From Bacillota bacterium (GTDB taxonomy: Bacteria; Bacillota; UBA5301; JAMCQP01), in NCBI GenBank assembly GCA_023381695.1, contig JAMCQP010000067.1:1-46028 (forward strand): a stretch of 46,028 bases of DNA. Direction: 5' to 3'. How positions within the stretch are numbered: position 1 is the stretch's first letter; each line of letters opens with the position of its first letter. Below are positions 1-7,373 of this stretch, piece by piece. The notes beneath the pieces were generated by a model. That model did no database searches. It was given only the letters and a program-made list of their open reading frames with translations, and was not told where the DNA came from. Position numbers and translations under genes: made by a program.

Positions 1-1
1 G

Positions 2-133
2 ATCATCCCCACCTTCAACCGCCGCGTGATCCTGGAGAAATCGCTCAAGTCCCTGTTCCGGCAAACCTGCCCCCCGGCGCGGTATGAGATCATCGTCATC
101 GACGACGGATCCACCGACCAGACACGCTTTTGA
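2..133 (+). pseudogene. Glycosyltransferase family 2, N-terminal stub (5' cut by window)
   Basis: The frame from base 2 reads IIPTFNRR...SLFRQT...YEIIVIDDGSTDQT and then stops at TGA 131-133. P-T-[FY]-N-R near the N terminus and the V-I-D-D-G-S-T-D strand are the nucleotide-sugar binding part of GT-A fold family 2 glycosyltransferases. A real enzyme continues for 150-250 residues after this motif; here nothing related follows, so the gene is truncated about ten residues from the DDGSTD box. The true start lies before the window. Function is therefore presumed lost. No glycan-synthesis genes are visible beside it. Confidence 0.75.
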
Positions 134-187
134 ATGCGTGAAAGAAAAACTGGCGCCCGATAAAGCACGCCAGCTCCGCTTATTCCC

Positions 188-883
188 CTATTTTTGGGTC
201 CTGCCCATCTCCGCCTTGCCGCCAAAGGTAAACTTCAGCCAGGTTGTCAAACCTCCCAGTTTCTCGGGCAGGCCTCCCACGTCCATCCCGGCGTGGGTCC
301 ACGAGCCGACGCCCATCGTCGCCAGATACCCGGCGCCTCCTCCAATGGACATCCATTCGTTGAGCCGGTATTGAAGGCCGACCTGCGGCTGCGCCACCAG
401 AAAGCTTCTGGTCACCATCGTGCTATGCGGGTTTTCCAGAACATTTTGCCCGCCGGTGGGCTGGCCGTACAACAGATTCAGGTCCGCGCCGCCGCCGCCA
501 AACACACTGCCCGCGGTAAAGACCAACTTATCGCCCAAAAAAGGCTTGCGGTATTCCGCCAGAAAGCCGCCGAACCCGATGGAAAACTCGGCCTTTCTGT
601 CCCCGTTGAAGGATTTCTGGACGCCGCCCGCTCCAAACCCGCCGACATTCCAGCCGGGCTCCACGCCGCCGAAACCGCCGCCGCCGAAGATGATCATCTG
701 ACCGTCAAGCTTGTTGAACCCATAGGCCTCCAGTTTGGCATTCAGTTCGGAAAGATCCAGCGAAAGCACGCCAAACGCCGGGCCGCCCCCTCCCCCGATT
801 GTCGTGGCGCCGGCAGCCATGGCCAGGGAAAGAACCAGCAACCCCGCCAGGCACCAGGTCAAACCCGTTTTGTTACTCAGCAA
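188..883 (-). CDS. Secreted glycine-rich protein of unknown function
   Basis: The product has a clear Sec signal peptide (about residues 1-28: positive start, long Leu/Ala core, AMAAGA cleavage region), then about 200 residues rich in Gly. Blocks such as IGGGGGP, IFGGGGFGG and VFGGGGAD alternate with short aromatic/hydrophobic strands (FSIGFGGFLAEYRKP, VGLQYRLNEWMSIGGGAGY), a pattern seen in small beta-rich or barrel-like surface proteins. I do not recognise a named family. TTG at 883 is the preferred start because GAGGGAG lies 8 nt upstream; the GTG at 892 has the Shine-Dalgarno abutting it. It is monocistronic; the IS200/IS605-like remnant begins just upstream of its start and may have altered its promoter. 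Confidence 0.7.
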   Translation of the reverse strand: MLSNKTGLTWCLAGLLVLSLAMAAGATTIGGGGGPAFGVLSLDLSELNAKLEAYGFNKLDGQMIIFGGGGFGGVEPGWNVGGFGAGGVQKSFNGDRKAEFSIGFGGFLAEYRKPFLGDKLVFTAGSVFGGGGADLNLLYGQPTGGQNVLENPHSTMVTRSFLVAQPQVGLQYRLNEWMSIGGGAGYLATMGVGSWTHAGMDVGGLPEKLGGLTTWLKFTFGGKAEMGRTQK

Positions 884-914
884 TTCCGCCACTCCCTCAA
901 CATTGTTTTACAGA

Positions 915-1272
915 AACGTAGCCTAAAGTCCACGGTTTTAATCGTGGGATGAAGGCGGCTCCCGCTCTCTCCCTTTTTGTGGTATAATTTAGTTGGGCAA
1001 ATGCTCTTTGAAAACAGCAAATGTAGGCGGTTCGGCAGGCTAATTCTTCCTGCCGGTAAAACATTTGAAGTCGTCAAGAACAAGACGCTAAAACAATGTT
1101 GAGCAAATGCCTGTGGCAGATGGCAACAGTCTGCCAGCCTGGTCTGCTATATGCACTGGACCAGGACGGGCTGCTGGCACAGCCCTGAACCTGGGGTCAT
1201 ACTCCGATGCTGGAAACAGACTTCGGTTTAATCACCCAAGAATCCCACGGCTTTAGCCGTGTGGAGTGTCAA
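915..1272 (+). mobile_element. IS200/IS605-derived non-autonomous element (no tnpA/tnpB)
   Basis: The left end carries the hairpin CCACG-8 nt-CGTGG (930-947) followed by GATGAAGGCGGC. The right end has CCCACGGC-TTTA-GCCGTG (1244-1261) followed by the terminal GGAGTGTCAA. Such a pair of subterminal hairpins, with the right end finishing in (G)GAGTGTCAA, is typical of IS200/IS605-family ends processed by TnpA as single strands. The roughly 350 bp between them has no transposase or TnpB reading frame, so this is an internal deletion (a palindrome-associated, non-autonomous copy) or a decayed element. The exact left boundary cannot be fixed from one copy. Confidence 0.6.
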
Positions 1273-1290
1273 ATAACCTGGAAAACCTGT
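990..1290 (+). ncRNA. Orphan omegaRNA (reRNA)-like transcript at the IS605 right end
   Basis: Right ends of TnpB-carrying IS200/IS605 elements encode an omegaRNA whose scaffold ends at the element's 3' hairpin and whose guide is the flanking DNA. Here the inner 1080-1272 region is rich in short complementary blocks (for example GGCAGATGG/CAGTCTGCC and CTGGTC/GACCAG). It ends in the CCCACGGC/GCCGTG hairpin and GAGTGTCAA, after which host sequence (from about 1273) would be the guide. An extended -10 (TGGTATAAT, TATAAT at 983-988) lies upstream, without a good -35. No TnpB is present in the window, so any RNA would have to act with a protein encoded elsewhere, or be inert. Confidence 0.45.
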
Positions 1291-1332
1291 TTGTCTGTCT
1301 ATTCGTTGCCGCGACTCCAAACTCCTGCCAAG

Positions 1333-2448
1333 CTAGACCAGGTTTTCCGGGTTAAGCCCTTTAAGCTCCTCCACGACAAAGACGCCATCCTTGCGCACCA
1401 GGCGATCGTCAAACCAGATCTCCCCGCCGCCATACTCCTTGCGCTGGATCACCACCAGATCCCAATGAATGGAGGACCTGTTGCCGTTAAAGGCATCATC
1501 ATAGGCATTGCCGGGAGTAAAGTGAAAGCTTCCCCTGATCTTCTCGTCAAAGAGGGTGTCGTGCATGGGCTTTTCGATGTGCGGGTTGACGCCGATGGCA
1601 AACTCCCCGACGTGTCTGGCCCCTTCGTCGGTGTCCAGGAGCTTGTTGAGCTTCTCCGTGTCGTTGGCCGTGGCCCGGATGATCTTGCCATCCTTGAATT
1701 CGAAGCGAATGTTGCTGAATCGCATTCCGTTGTATTCGCCTTCAGTATTGTAGGCCAGAACGCCGTTCACGGAATCCCTGACCGGCGCCGTATAGACCTC
1801 CCCATCGGGGATGTTCTTGTCCCCGTCGCACTTGATCACCGGTATTCCCTTGATGGAAAAGTGGAGGTCTGTTTCCGGCCCCACGATGCGTACCCGGTCG
1901 GTCTTCGCCATGAGGGCTGCCAGAGGGTCCATCGCTCTGGACATTTTGGCGTAATCCAGGCAGCAGACCTTAAAATAGAAGTCCTCAAAGGCTTCGGTGC
2001 TCATGTTGGCCATCTGGGCCATGGATGGGGTAGGATAGCGCAGGACGCACCATTTGGTGCGAGGAATCCGCTCCTCAAAATGGACCGGTTGATAATAATA
2101 CTTCATGTAGAGATCCATCTTCTCCGGCGGAACGTCGCTGAGCTCGTCGGCGTTTTCGTTCGCCCGGATGCCTATGTAAGCATCCATCTCCTTCATCCGG
2201 GGAACTTCAAAAGCCGCCATGGCCTCCATCTGTTCCCGGGCGGCCCCCAGCAGGACAGCTCGCAGGAGTTCCTGGTCGACCACGTTGACAAATGGCAAGG
2301 CGCCCACCTTGTAAGCTTCCCTGATCAGTTCAGGCGCCAATGGGGTGATGGCGCCGACACAATCGATCAGGACTTTTTCTCCGGGTTTCAACCGGACGGA
2401 GTAGTCGACAAGATTCTTTGCGAGTATCGGTACTCTTGGATCCTGCAT
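1333..2448 (-). CDS. Aminopeptidase, peptidase family M29 (AmpS/AmpT-like)
   Basis: A cytosolic metallopeptidase that removes N-terminal residues from peptides. The 371-residue product matches the usual M29 length (about 360-410). The conserved metal-binding region is visible in the C-terminal half: NTEGEYNG (first Glu), GEFAIGVNPHIEKP (second Glu), then MHDTLFDEKIRGSFHF and the closing SIHWDLV, which supplies His and Asp of the dinuclear site. The N-terminal Rossmann-like part (KVLIDCVGAITPLAPELIREAYKVGA) is also typical. The start is ATG 2448, 9 nt after AGGGAGGG; an in-frame TTG six bases upstream is too close to that site. It stands alone and is probably housekeeping. Confidence 0.9.
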   Translation of the reverse strand: MQDPRVPILAKNLVDYSVRLKPGEKVLIDCVGAITPLAPELIREAYKVGALPFVNVVDQELLRAVLLGAAREQMEAMAAFEVPRMKEMDAYIGIRANENADELSDVPPEKMDLYMKYYYQPVHFEERIPRTKWCVLRYPTPSMAQMANMSTEAFEDFYFKVCCLDYAKMSRAMDPLAALMAKTDRVRIVGPETDLHFSIKGIPVIKCDGDKNIPDGEVYTAPVRDSVNGVLAYNTEGEYNGMRFSNIRFEFKDGKIIRATANDTEKLNKLLDTDEGARHVGEFAIGVNPHIEKPMHDTLFDEKIRGSFHFTPGNAYDDAFNGNRSSIHWDLVVIQRKEYGGGEIWFDDRLVRKDGVFVVEELKGLNPENLV

Positions 2449-2758
2449 AAACAATTCCCTCCCTGATCATGACAAACGTTAGATAGGTTCGCCGTCAAAA
2501 GATCAGTTCCTCCCGGAAAGTCCTTTTGGCTGGATCGCCGTATTGGTTGACCACTGCTTTCCGCATAGACCGACGGTGAACAATTGCCACTACTGGGGCC
2601 GGGGAAATGATTGCCATGCGTCGGAGATCATGACTATGCCAGGTCTCCGCCGGACGGGGAAAAACGCCTAAATCGGCTATCCGGGCAGAAAGACGGCAAA
2701 ACATGGCCATCATCCCGGTTAGCAGCGCAGTAAAGCACTTAAACCTCTGCGGGTACCT

Positions 2759-2789
2759 TGCTTTTTGGTTTTCCAATTAATATAATTGG
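2759..2789 (+). promoter_or_regulatory. Putative promoter with palindrome upstream of the ferredoxin
   Basis: TTGCTT (2759-2764), 16 nt, TATAAT (2781-2786). The -10 sits inside a perfect inverted repeat CCAATT-AATAT-AATTGG (2773-2789), which could be a repressor site. The ferredoxin start follows 136 nt further on. The rest of the 2449-2921 gap shows no gene I can support. Confidence 0.4.
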
Positions 2790-2921
2790 ATTAGTAAGGA
2801 TTATGGGTGCCAGCCCCCATCGGGCATTCCCTGGCGGCATTGGGCGCCGCGAGAAGGTCTCTGCATACTCTGCCGGGGTGCTGGCAAAAACTAACCATAA
2901 TTGCGCAAGGAGGAAAGTGCC

Positions 2922-3113
2922 ATGAAGGTAGAAGTGGACCAGGATGCTTGCATCGGTTGCGGGCTTTGCATTGACACCGCGCCCAACGTCTTCGCCTGGA
3001 ACGACGAGAGCAAATCTTACGTAATCGTGGATGTGGTACCAAAAGACGACGAACCGGCCGCAAAGGAATCGGTGGAGAGCTGCCCCACCGAGGCGATCCA
3101 TTACAAGGACTGA
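2922..3113 (+). CDS. Ferredoxin, single [4Fe-4S] cluster
   Basis: A 63-residue low-potential electron carrier. The cluster ligands are visible as CIGCGLC near residue 11 and the distant CPTEA near residue 54, the pattern of monocluster clostridial/Desulfovibrio ferredoxins. The acidic body (DDEPAAKESVES) is usual. The start is fixed by AAGGAGGAAAG just upstream of ATG 2922. It is a single-gene unit: a promoter lies about 140 nt upstream and a strong terminator 40 nt downstream. The electron partner cannot be deduced from neighbours. Confidence 0.95.
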   Translation: MKVEVDQDACIGCGLCIDTAPNVFAWNDESKSYVIVDVVPKDDEPAAKESVESCPTEAIHYKD

Positions 3114-3154
3114 GGGAAGACAAGGGCCCAGGAAAGGTTTCACGGGCCGGAAGG

Positions 3155-3184
3155 AAGGCCGCGGACTTTTTCCGCGGCCTTTGG
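3155..3184 (+). terminator. Rho-independent terminator after the ferredoxin
   Basis: Perfect 11-bp stem AAGGCCGCGGA (3155-3165) / TCCGCGGCCTT (3171-3181) with a five-base loop, running into TTT. It closes the ferredoxin transcript. Confidence 0.85.
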
Positions 3185-3259
3185 CATCTTTGCCATCCAG
3201 GATTTTGGCATCTAGGATTTGCCAGCTTAACGCCCGGCCGGTTTGCAAAAAATACGGGC

Positions 3260-3670
3260 ATGCTGGCGCGTTTGATCATCTACGGTTTGCTGGGCTGGAT
3301 CATGGAGATCATCTGGACCGGATTGGGTTCGGCTATCCATGGCAATTGGCGGCTGGTCGGAAAAACTTATTTATGGATGTTCCCGATCTACGGATTGGCG
3401 GTCTTCCTGGAACCGATCCATGATCGGATCCGGCCGCTGCCTGCCTGGGTGCGCGGGCTAATCTGGATGGCCGTGATCTTCGCCATCGAATACCTGGCCG
3501 GGTGGGTGCTCAAACTGGTCACCGGAAGCTGCCCCTGGGATTACAGCCGCACGCCCTATTCCATCAACGGTTTTATCCGCCTGGACTACGCCCCGGCCTG
3601 GTTTGCCGTGGGCCTTCTGTTTGAGCGGGTGCATGACGAGGTAAAGAGGCGCACTTCGGAGCGCACGTAA
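3260..3670 (+). CDS. Small membrane protein, putative CmpB/ABC-type IV family
   Basis: A 136-residue integral membrane protein with about four hydrophobic helices (residues 2-25, 38-55, 64-90, 110-125). The motif CPWDYSRTPYSINGFIRLDYAPAW resembles the W-D-Y-S-..-P-.-N-..-G-.I.L signature of the Pfam family called putative ABC-transporter type IV (CmpB-like), common in Bacillota and of unproven function. No ABC ATPase lies beside it, so transport is not implied by context. The ATG at 3260 has only a weak ribosome site; it is the most upstream ATG giving a full first helix. Confidence 0.7.
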   Translation: MLARLIIYGLLGWIMEIIWTGLGSAIHGNWRLVGKTYLWMFPIYGLAVFLEPIHDRIRPLPAWVRGLIWMAVIFAIEYLAGWVLKLVTGSCPWDYSRTPYSINGFIRLDYAPAWFAVGLLFERVHDEVKRRTSERT

Positions 3671-3755
3671 ATGGGAACGTGCGGTATCCGGCATCCGGCG
3701 CCGGTCCGTTATGCCCCATTTATGCCGGGCTGTCATCCCTGCCAACGTTCGCCTG

Positions 3756-4937
3756 TTATTTCTGGTTTTTGCGCAGCTTCTTTTCTTCGTCTTGAAGTTT
3801 GACCAGGTCCTGCGTGAGCTTTTGCCAGCCGGCTTCGTGCACAAGCTCGGCACTGCCGTGGAAAGCTCCGATATAGGCGTTCATCCGGTGCGGCAGGATC
3901 TCCCGGTACAGGACGTTCACCGTGGGCTCGCTCATCAGTCCATCCTTGAGAAGCCCCTCCGCAATCCGGACAATCTCCGCCGTGGCCGTGTCGGTGGCCT
4001 TGATGACCGCGTCCCCCCTGGCCAGTTGCTCCCTGGCAAAGCTCTCGGAATGACAATTCTTGCAGGTCGCCACCATCTCCGATCGCAAGGCATTCCACTC
4101 ATCCATGGAAGCACGCATGACATTCGGGGCCTTGCCTGGCCCAAGCCGCATGGGCATCTTCATCACCAGGTCGCGGTTCTCCTTCCACTTGGGATCGGCC
4201 TCTTCACCGCGCAAACCGTAAAAGCCCCAGGCCGTCAGCGTCTTGTGGCTTCCGGATGGCATGTGGCAGGTCTGGCATTTGGGCGCCCGGCCGGTATCGC
4301 CCTCGGCGGCATAGATCAGGCCGTGCTTTGAGCTCTCCCAGGATTCAAGCTGGGCGTGATCCCCCCGGTGGCACCCGACGCATGCCTCGGGTTTGTTGGC
4401 CTCGGCTTTGGAGAATTTGTGGCGGGTATGGCAGGAATCGCATTTCCCGCCATCCCGGCCAATCCCATGGCAGGAAGCGCAGCCGGTATCGGTGATGGCT
4501 GACGGTTGGCCGGCGACCCTGGGTACAGCCAGCATGGCCTCCCAGGCCAAATTATGTTTGCCGGCGGCAAATTCCCTGGCCTGCCTGGCATGGCAGGCGC
4601 TACAGGTGGTGCCGGAAGGCATCTTGGCCAGCCGGGCGTCACCAGCTTCGTGATGGGCTGTACCATGGCATCCCGCACAATCCATGGCCCGCGCCATCTT
4701 GCTCTGATTCCAGTCCTTGACGATCTGCGGGGTGGCCTTGGCGTGGCATTCCACACAGTTGCTCTGGGAACCGCCGGTTTGGACGCGGCTATTTTGGGCG
4801 CCGCTGCTTGGGGGGCTGCTGCTCTGGGCGTCAGCCTGTCCGGCGCCGGCGCCGGCCATGACGGCCAGCACCGCGGCCATCGCCACTGCCAGGACCAGCC
4901 GGAATACCGCAGGTGCCGGAGGTTGCTTCGAGCGCAT
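3756..4937 (-). CDS. Octahaem c-type cytochrome, HAO-like family (second of pair)
   Basis: An exported electron-transfer protein with a Sec signal peptide (residues 1-38, ending GQADAQ) and eight CXXCH haem sites: CVECH, CAGCH, CSACH, CASCH, CDSCH, CVGCH, CQTCH, CKNCH. Spacing and the KCQTCHMPSGSHKTLTAWGF segment resemble hydroxylamine-oxidoreductase/cytochrome c554-like multihaem proteins of anaerobes. Those may be reductases or electron carriers; no catalytic role can be assigned here. The gene starts 44 nt after its paralogue (4982-6103) and shares its order of haem sites, so it arose by tandem duplication and is co-transcribed. The ATG at 4937 has a modest AAGGGTG ribosome site. No c-type cytochrome maturation genes are in the window. 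Confidence 0.9.
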   Translation of the reverse strand: MRSKQPPAPAVFRLVLAVAMAAVLAVMAGAGAGQADAQSSSPPSSGAQNSRVQTGGSQSNCVECHAKATPQIVKDWNQSKMARAMDCAGCHGTAHHEAGDARLAKMPSGTTCSACHARQAREFAAGKHNLAWEAMLAVPRVAGQPSAITDTGCASCHGIGRDGGKCDSCHTRHKFSKAEANKPEACVGCHRGDHAQLESWESSKHGLIYAAEGDTGRAPKCQTCHMPSGSHKTLTAWGFYGLRGEEADPKWKENRDLVMKMPMRLGPGKAPNVMRASMDEWNALRSEMVATCKNCHSESFAREQLARGDAVIKATDTATAEIVRIAEGLLKDGLMSEPTVNVLYREILPHRMNAYIGAFHGSAELVHEAGWQKLTQDLVKLQDEEKKLRKNQK

Positions 4938-4981
4938 TTCAAATCACCCTTTCTTCCCTGCTTGCCTTTGATAGGTCAATT

Positions 4982-6103
4982 TTACCTTTGATTGGTTAAC
5001 TTACCGGTCCGCTCCCCCAGCCTTACCAGGGCATCGGTAAGCGGCAGGTAGCCCTCATCCCAGGCGTAGCGGTAGGCCCCGTGGAAAGTTCCCATGTAAG
5101 CGCTGAACCTGTAAGCGAGCGCCTCCCGCAGGATAGCGCTTTGGGTCTTGTCATCGATGGCCCTTTCGTTGCGGAGCTTCAGGGTCAGCATTCCAATCTG
5201 GCCGAAGACCTTGTCGCTCTCCTTGATGACCGCGTCGCCGCGTTCCAGGGCCCGCTTGGCAAAGCTCGTGGCATGGCACCCGGCGCAGGTATCCAGCATC
5301 TTTTGGCGCTCCGCCTGCCATTCAGCGTAGGTCTGCCGGGTCACGCCGGGGGCGTTGCCGGGACCGATGAGCTTCAGGATGGTTTCCGTCGTCCCCCGGA
5401 TCTTCCGCCACTCCGGGTCCGGTTCCTCGCCGCGCATCCCCAGAAACCCCCAGGCGGTGATGGCCTTGTGGTCCCCGCCTTGCATATGGCAGGTCTGGCA
5501 CTTCGGCGCCCGGGAGCTGTCGCGGGTCATCTGATAGAGCTTGCCGTGCTTGGAATTGCTCCAAATGTCATACTGGGGGTGATCCCCGGCATGGCAGGTC
5601 CCGCAGGCTTCGGGCTCGTTTGCTTCGGCGGCGGAGAAGCTATGGCGGGTATGGCAGGAGTCGCACTTCCCCTGGCTGCCGTCCGCCCATATGTAGCCAA
5701 CCTGGTGGCAGCCGATGCAACCCGACTGCGCCACGGGGGCAGGCAGCTTCGCGAAATTGGGGACCACCTCCAGCGCCCTCCACCCCAGGGCATGTTTCCC
5801 GCTGGCAAACTGCTCCACCTGTTTGGAATGGCATTTTTGGCAGGTGGCCGGGGTAGGGGTTCTGACCAGCCGCGCATTTTCGGCCTTATTATGCTCGCTG
5901 CCGTGGCAAGTGGAGCAGTTCATGGCGCCGGCCATTTTGCTCCTGGCCCAGTCCCGGGCTGCTCCGGCGTGGCAGCTTTCGCAGGTTGGAGTCTTCTGAT
6001 CCTGGGCGGATACCCTTTCCACCGGGACAACGGCCAACACCAGGGCCAAGGCCAGCACCGCCAGGCCAAGACATCCGATAACTGGCTTCTTGTTCACATA
6101 CAT
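4982..6103 (-). CDS. Octahaem c-type cytochrome, HAO-like family (first of pair)
   Basis: 373 residues with a signal peptide (about 1-34, ending ERVSAQ) and eight CXXCH motifs: CESCH, CSTCH, CQKCH, CIGCH, CDSCH, CGTCH, CQTCH, CAGCH. The region SRAPKCQTCHMQGGDHKAITAWGF is almost superimposable on the paralogue downstream. The shared C-terminal block (ALAYRFSAYMGTFHGAYRYAWDEGY) has no haem sites and looks helical, as in HAO-type proteins. AGGAGGG lies 8 nt before ATG 6103. It is the promoter-proximal gene of the pair. The operator-like palindrome at 6271-6288 and the upstream TetR gene suggest substrate- or redox-controlled expression. The physiological partner is unknown; the molybdoenzyme operon 4 kb away is a candidate. 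Confidence 0.92.
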   Translation of the reverse strand: MYVNKKPVIGCLGLAVLALALVLAVVPVERVSAQDQKTPTCESCHAGAARDWARSKMAGAMNCSTCHGSEHNKAENARLVRTPTPATCQKCHSKQVEQFASGKHALGWRALEVVPNFAKLPAPVAQSGCIGCHQVGYIWADGSQGKCDSCHTRHSFSAAEANEPEACGTCHAGDHPQYDIWSNSKHGKLYQMTRDSSRAPKCQTCHMQGGDHKAITAWGFLGMRGEEPDPEWRKIRGTTETILKLIGPGNAPGVTRQTYAEWQAERQKMLDTCAGCHATSFAKRALERGDAVIKESDKVFGQIGMLTLKLRNERAIDDKTQSAILREALAYRFSAYMGTFHGAYRYAWDEGYLPLTDALVRLGERTGKLTNQR

Positions 6104-6270
6104 CCTTACATCCCTCCTTTTGCGTTGAGATCTGACTCTGGATACTGCGCTACATGCGAATAGGGTATGTGCCGGAATTCACAAATTGACTTTGGGGAGG
6201 GCAGGTTGCCAACCTCCGCAAGCAATAACTCCTCCATCTCTTCCCAGATGATCTCCGGTTCTCCAAAATG

Positions 6271-6288
6271 AATGAGATATCACTCATT
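6271..6288. promoter_or_regulatory. Putative TetR operator before the cytochrome operon
   Basis: AATGAG-ATATCA-CTCATT, a perfect inverted repeat with a six-base spacer. The same half-sites and spacing recur at 7078-7095 upstream of the TetR gene, differing by one base in the spacer (ATCTCA). The site is 168 bp from the cytochrome start. Confidence 0.75.
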
Positions 6289-6342
6289 ATTGGAGAAAAA
6301 TCTACCATGGTAAGTGCATGTACTCCGGGTGAGGGCAACGCG

Positions 6343-7041
6343 CTAATCTAGCAGAATATCCATCTCCGGTCGCGCCTGGTGTACCGGCTGAGCTTCCTCC
6401 CCCGGTTGGGCTTGCCGGTCCCGCCCGTCAGGCTGATCGGGATCAGGGCCAAGATCCGGCAGGCCGAACGCGCGAAAAAGCAGCATGGGGATCTCCCTGG
6501 CCGCATCTTCCAGGAAGCCCCGATCCAGTCCTCCCGCCCCTTTGCCCAAAGCCCGGCTTATTACAGCCTCCATCGCCCCAAAGACCAGGAGCGCCGCGAG
6601 CTTGGGATTGCAGGGCCGGATCTCCTGCTTCTTGAGCGCTTCCTCAAACATCCCTTCGAAGTGCTCCAGAATCCTGGCCTGAAAATCTTCTATCACCGCC
6701 ACGCTGCGCTTGTGTGGAAGGTTGCGCTCCCGGATAAGAATGCTGGCCAGCGCCGGATCTTCCTTCACCTGGGCGAAATGCATGGCCAAAAAGCCGCCGA
6801 ACTTATCGGCAATGGAAAGATCCTGCTTCTGAAGCCCCTCAAGGTACCGGACACGCTTTTCCAGCTCCACCTGGAAGATATAGCCGAGAACATCCTCCTT
6901 GCTCCGAAAGTAATTGTAGATCGTGCCCACCGACACCCCGGCCTCGGCGGCGATCCTGTCGGTGGTAGCCTGGTGAAACCCTTCCGCGTAAAAGATTTTG
7001 ATGGCCGACTGCCTGATGATCTCACGCTTATCGCTTTTCAT
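6343..7041 (-). CDS. TetR/AcrR-family transcriptional repressor
   Basis: The 232-residue protein has a textbook TetR N terminus. Residues 6-50 carry REIIRQSAIKIFYAEGFHQATTDRIAAEAGVSVGTIYNYFRSKEDVL in consecutive segments: helix 1, the helix-turn-helix, and the IYNYF-SKEDL signature. The C-terminal ligand domain (helices from residue 75) resembles FadR-type bacillary regulators. The tail after residue 205 is Gln/Pro/Asp-rich and non-conserved. ATG 7041 follows AGAGGGATCCAG. An operator-like palindrome lies 36 bp upstream of the start, and an identical half-site arrangement precedes the downstream cytochrome genes, so it probably represses itself and that operon. The inducer is unknown. Confidence 0.92.
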   Translation of the reverse strand: MKSDKREIIRQSAIKIFYAEGFHQATTDRIAAEAGVSVGTIYNYFRSKEDVLGYIFQVELEKRVRYLEGLQKQDLSIADKFGGFLAMHFAQVKEDPALASILIRERNLPHKRSVAVIEDFQARILEHFEGMFEEALKKQEIRPCNPKLAALLVFGAMEAVISRALGKGAGGLDRGFLEDAAREIPMLLFRAFGLPDLGPDPDQPDGRDRQAQPGEEAQPVHQARPEMDILLD

Positions 7042-7077
7042 CTGGATCCCTCTGCATGGCGATGTGCCAGATTTATA

Positions 7078-7095
7078 AATGAGATCTCACTCATT
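7078..7095. promoter_or_regulatory. Putative TetR autoregulatory operator
   Basis: AATGAG-ATCTCA-CTCATT with an extra matching A/T on each flank (7077, 7096). It matches the site at 6271-6288, supporting both as binding sites of the intervening TetR protein. Confidence 0.75.
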
Positions 7096-7239
7096 TACTT
7101 TAAATATACCCGGAAATTACCAGCCTGTCAAGCTAAAAAATTACAGCGGCCGGAGCCATACTTGGGGAAGCCCCTATCTTTGTCAGGAAAACCCCCGATT
7201 TTTTTGACAGGATTTTTGGTATAAAAACCATGAAAAACC

Positions 7240-7373
7240 TTGCGAAAACCAGTTCTGTCAGATATAATGATTTTGGACAGGCTTAAGCCTGCTGATCCAG
7301 GGAGTTATCGAACCTCCCCCCGCCTGGAGTGTTGGGCCTGGGAGAATCTCAGTCAGGGGGGGAGGCGGGGCTT
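7240..7373 (+). promoter_or_regulatory. Toxin promoter and RBS-sequestering leader, copy 1
   Basis: Promoter TTGCGA (7240-7245), 17 nt, TATAAT (7263-7268). The predicted leader of about 100 nt holds a CAGGCTTAAGCCTG palindrome, a GGGA-GAA-TCTC type hairpin, and CCTCCCCCC (7313-7321), which can pair with the GGGGGGAGG ribosome site just before the ATG. In copy 2 these become CCTCCTCCC and GGGAGGAGG, so both sides changed together and pairing is retained. That covariation supports a real translation-blocking RNA fold. Confidence 0.7.

Noticed and set aside
1207-2466. 419-codon open frame on the plus strand
   Set aside because: It is opposite the M29 aminopeptidase, shows no family motif, and its composition is that of an antisense shadow in GC-rich DNA.
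2495-2776. 93-codon minus-strand frame in the gap before the ferredoxin
   Set aside because: No ribosome site, no recognisable motif, and it overlaps the putative ferredoxin promoter.
5081-6163. 360-codon plus-strand frame over the cytochrome gene
   Set aside because: Shadow of the octahaem cytochrome; no ribosome site or recognisable domain.
7261-7373. Riboswitch in the leader of the small peptide
   Set aside because: The pairing simply covers the ribosome site with covarying bases; no known aptamer core was recognised, and the convergent antisense RNA gives a sufficient explanation.
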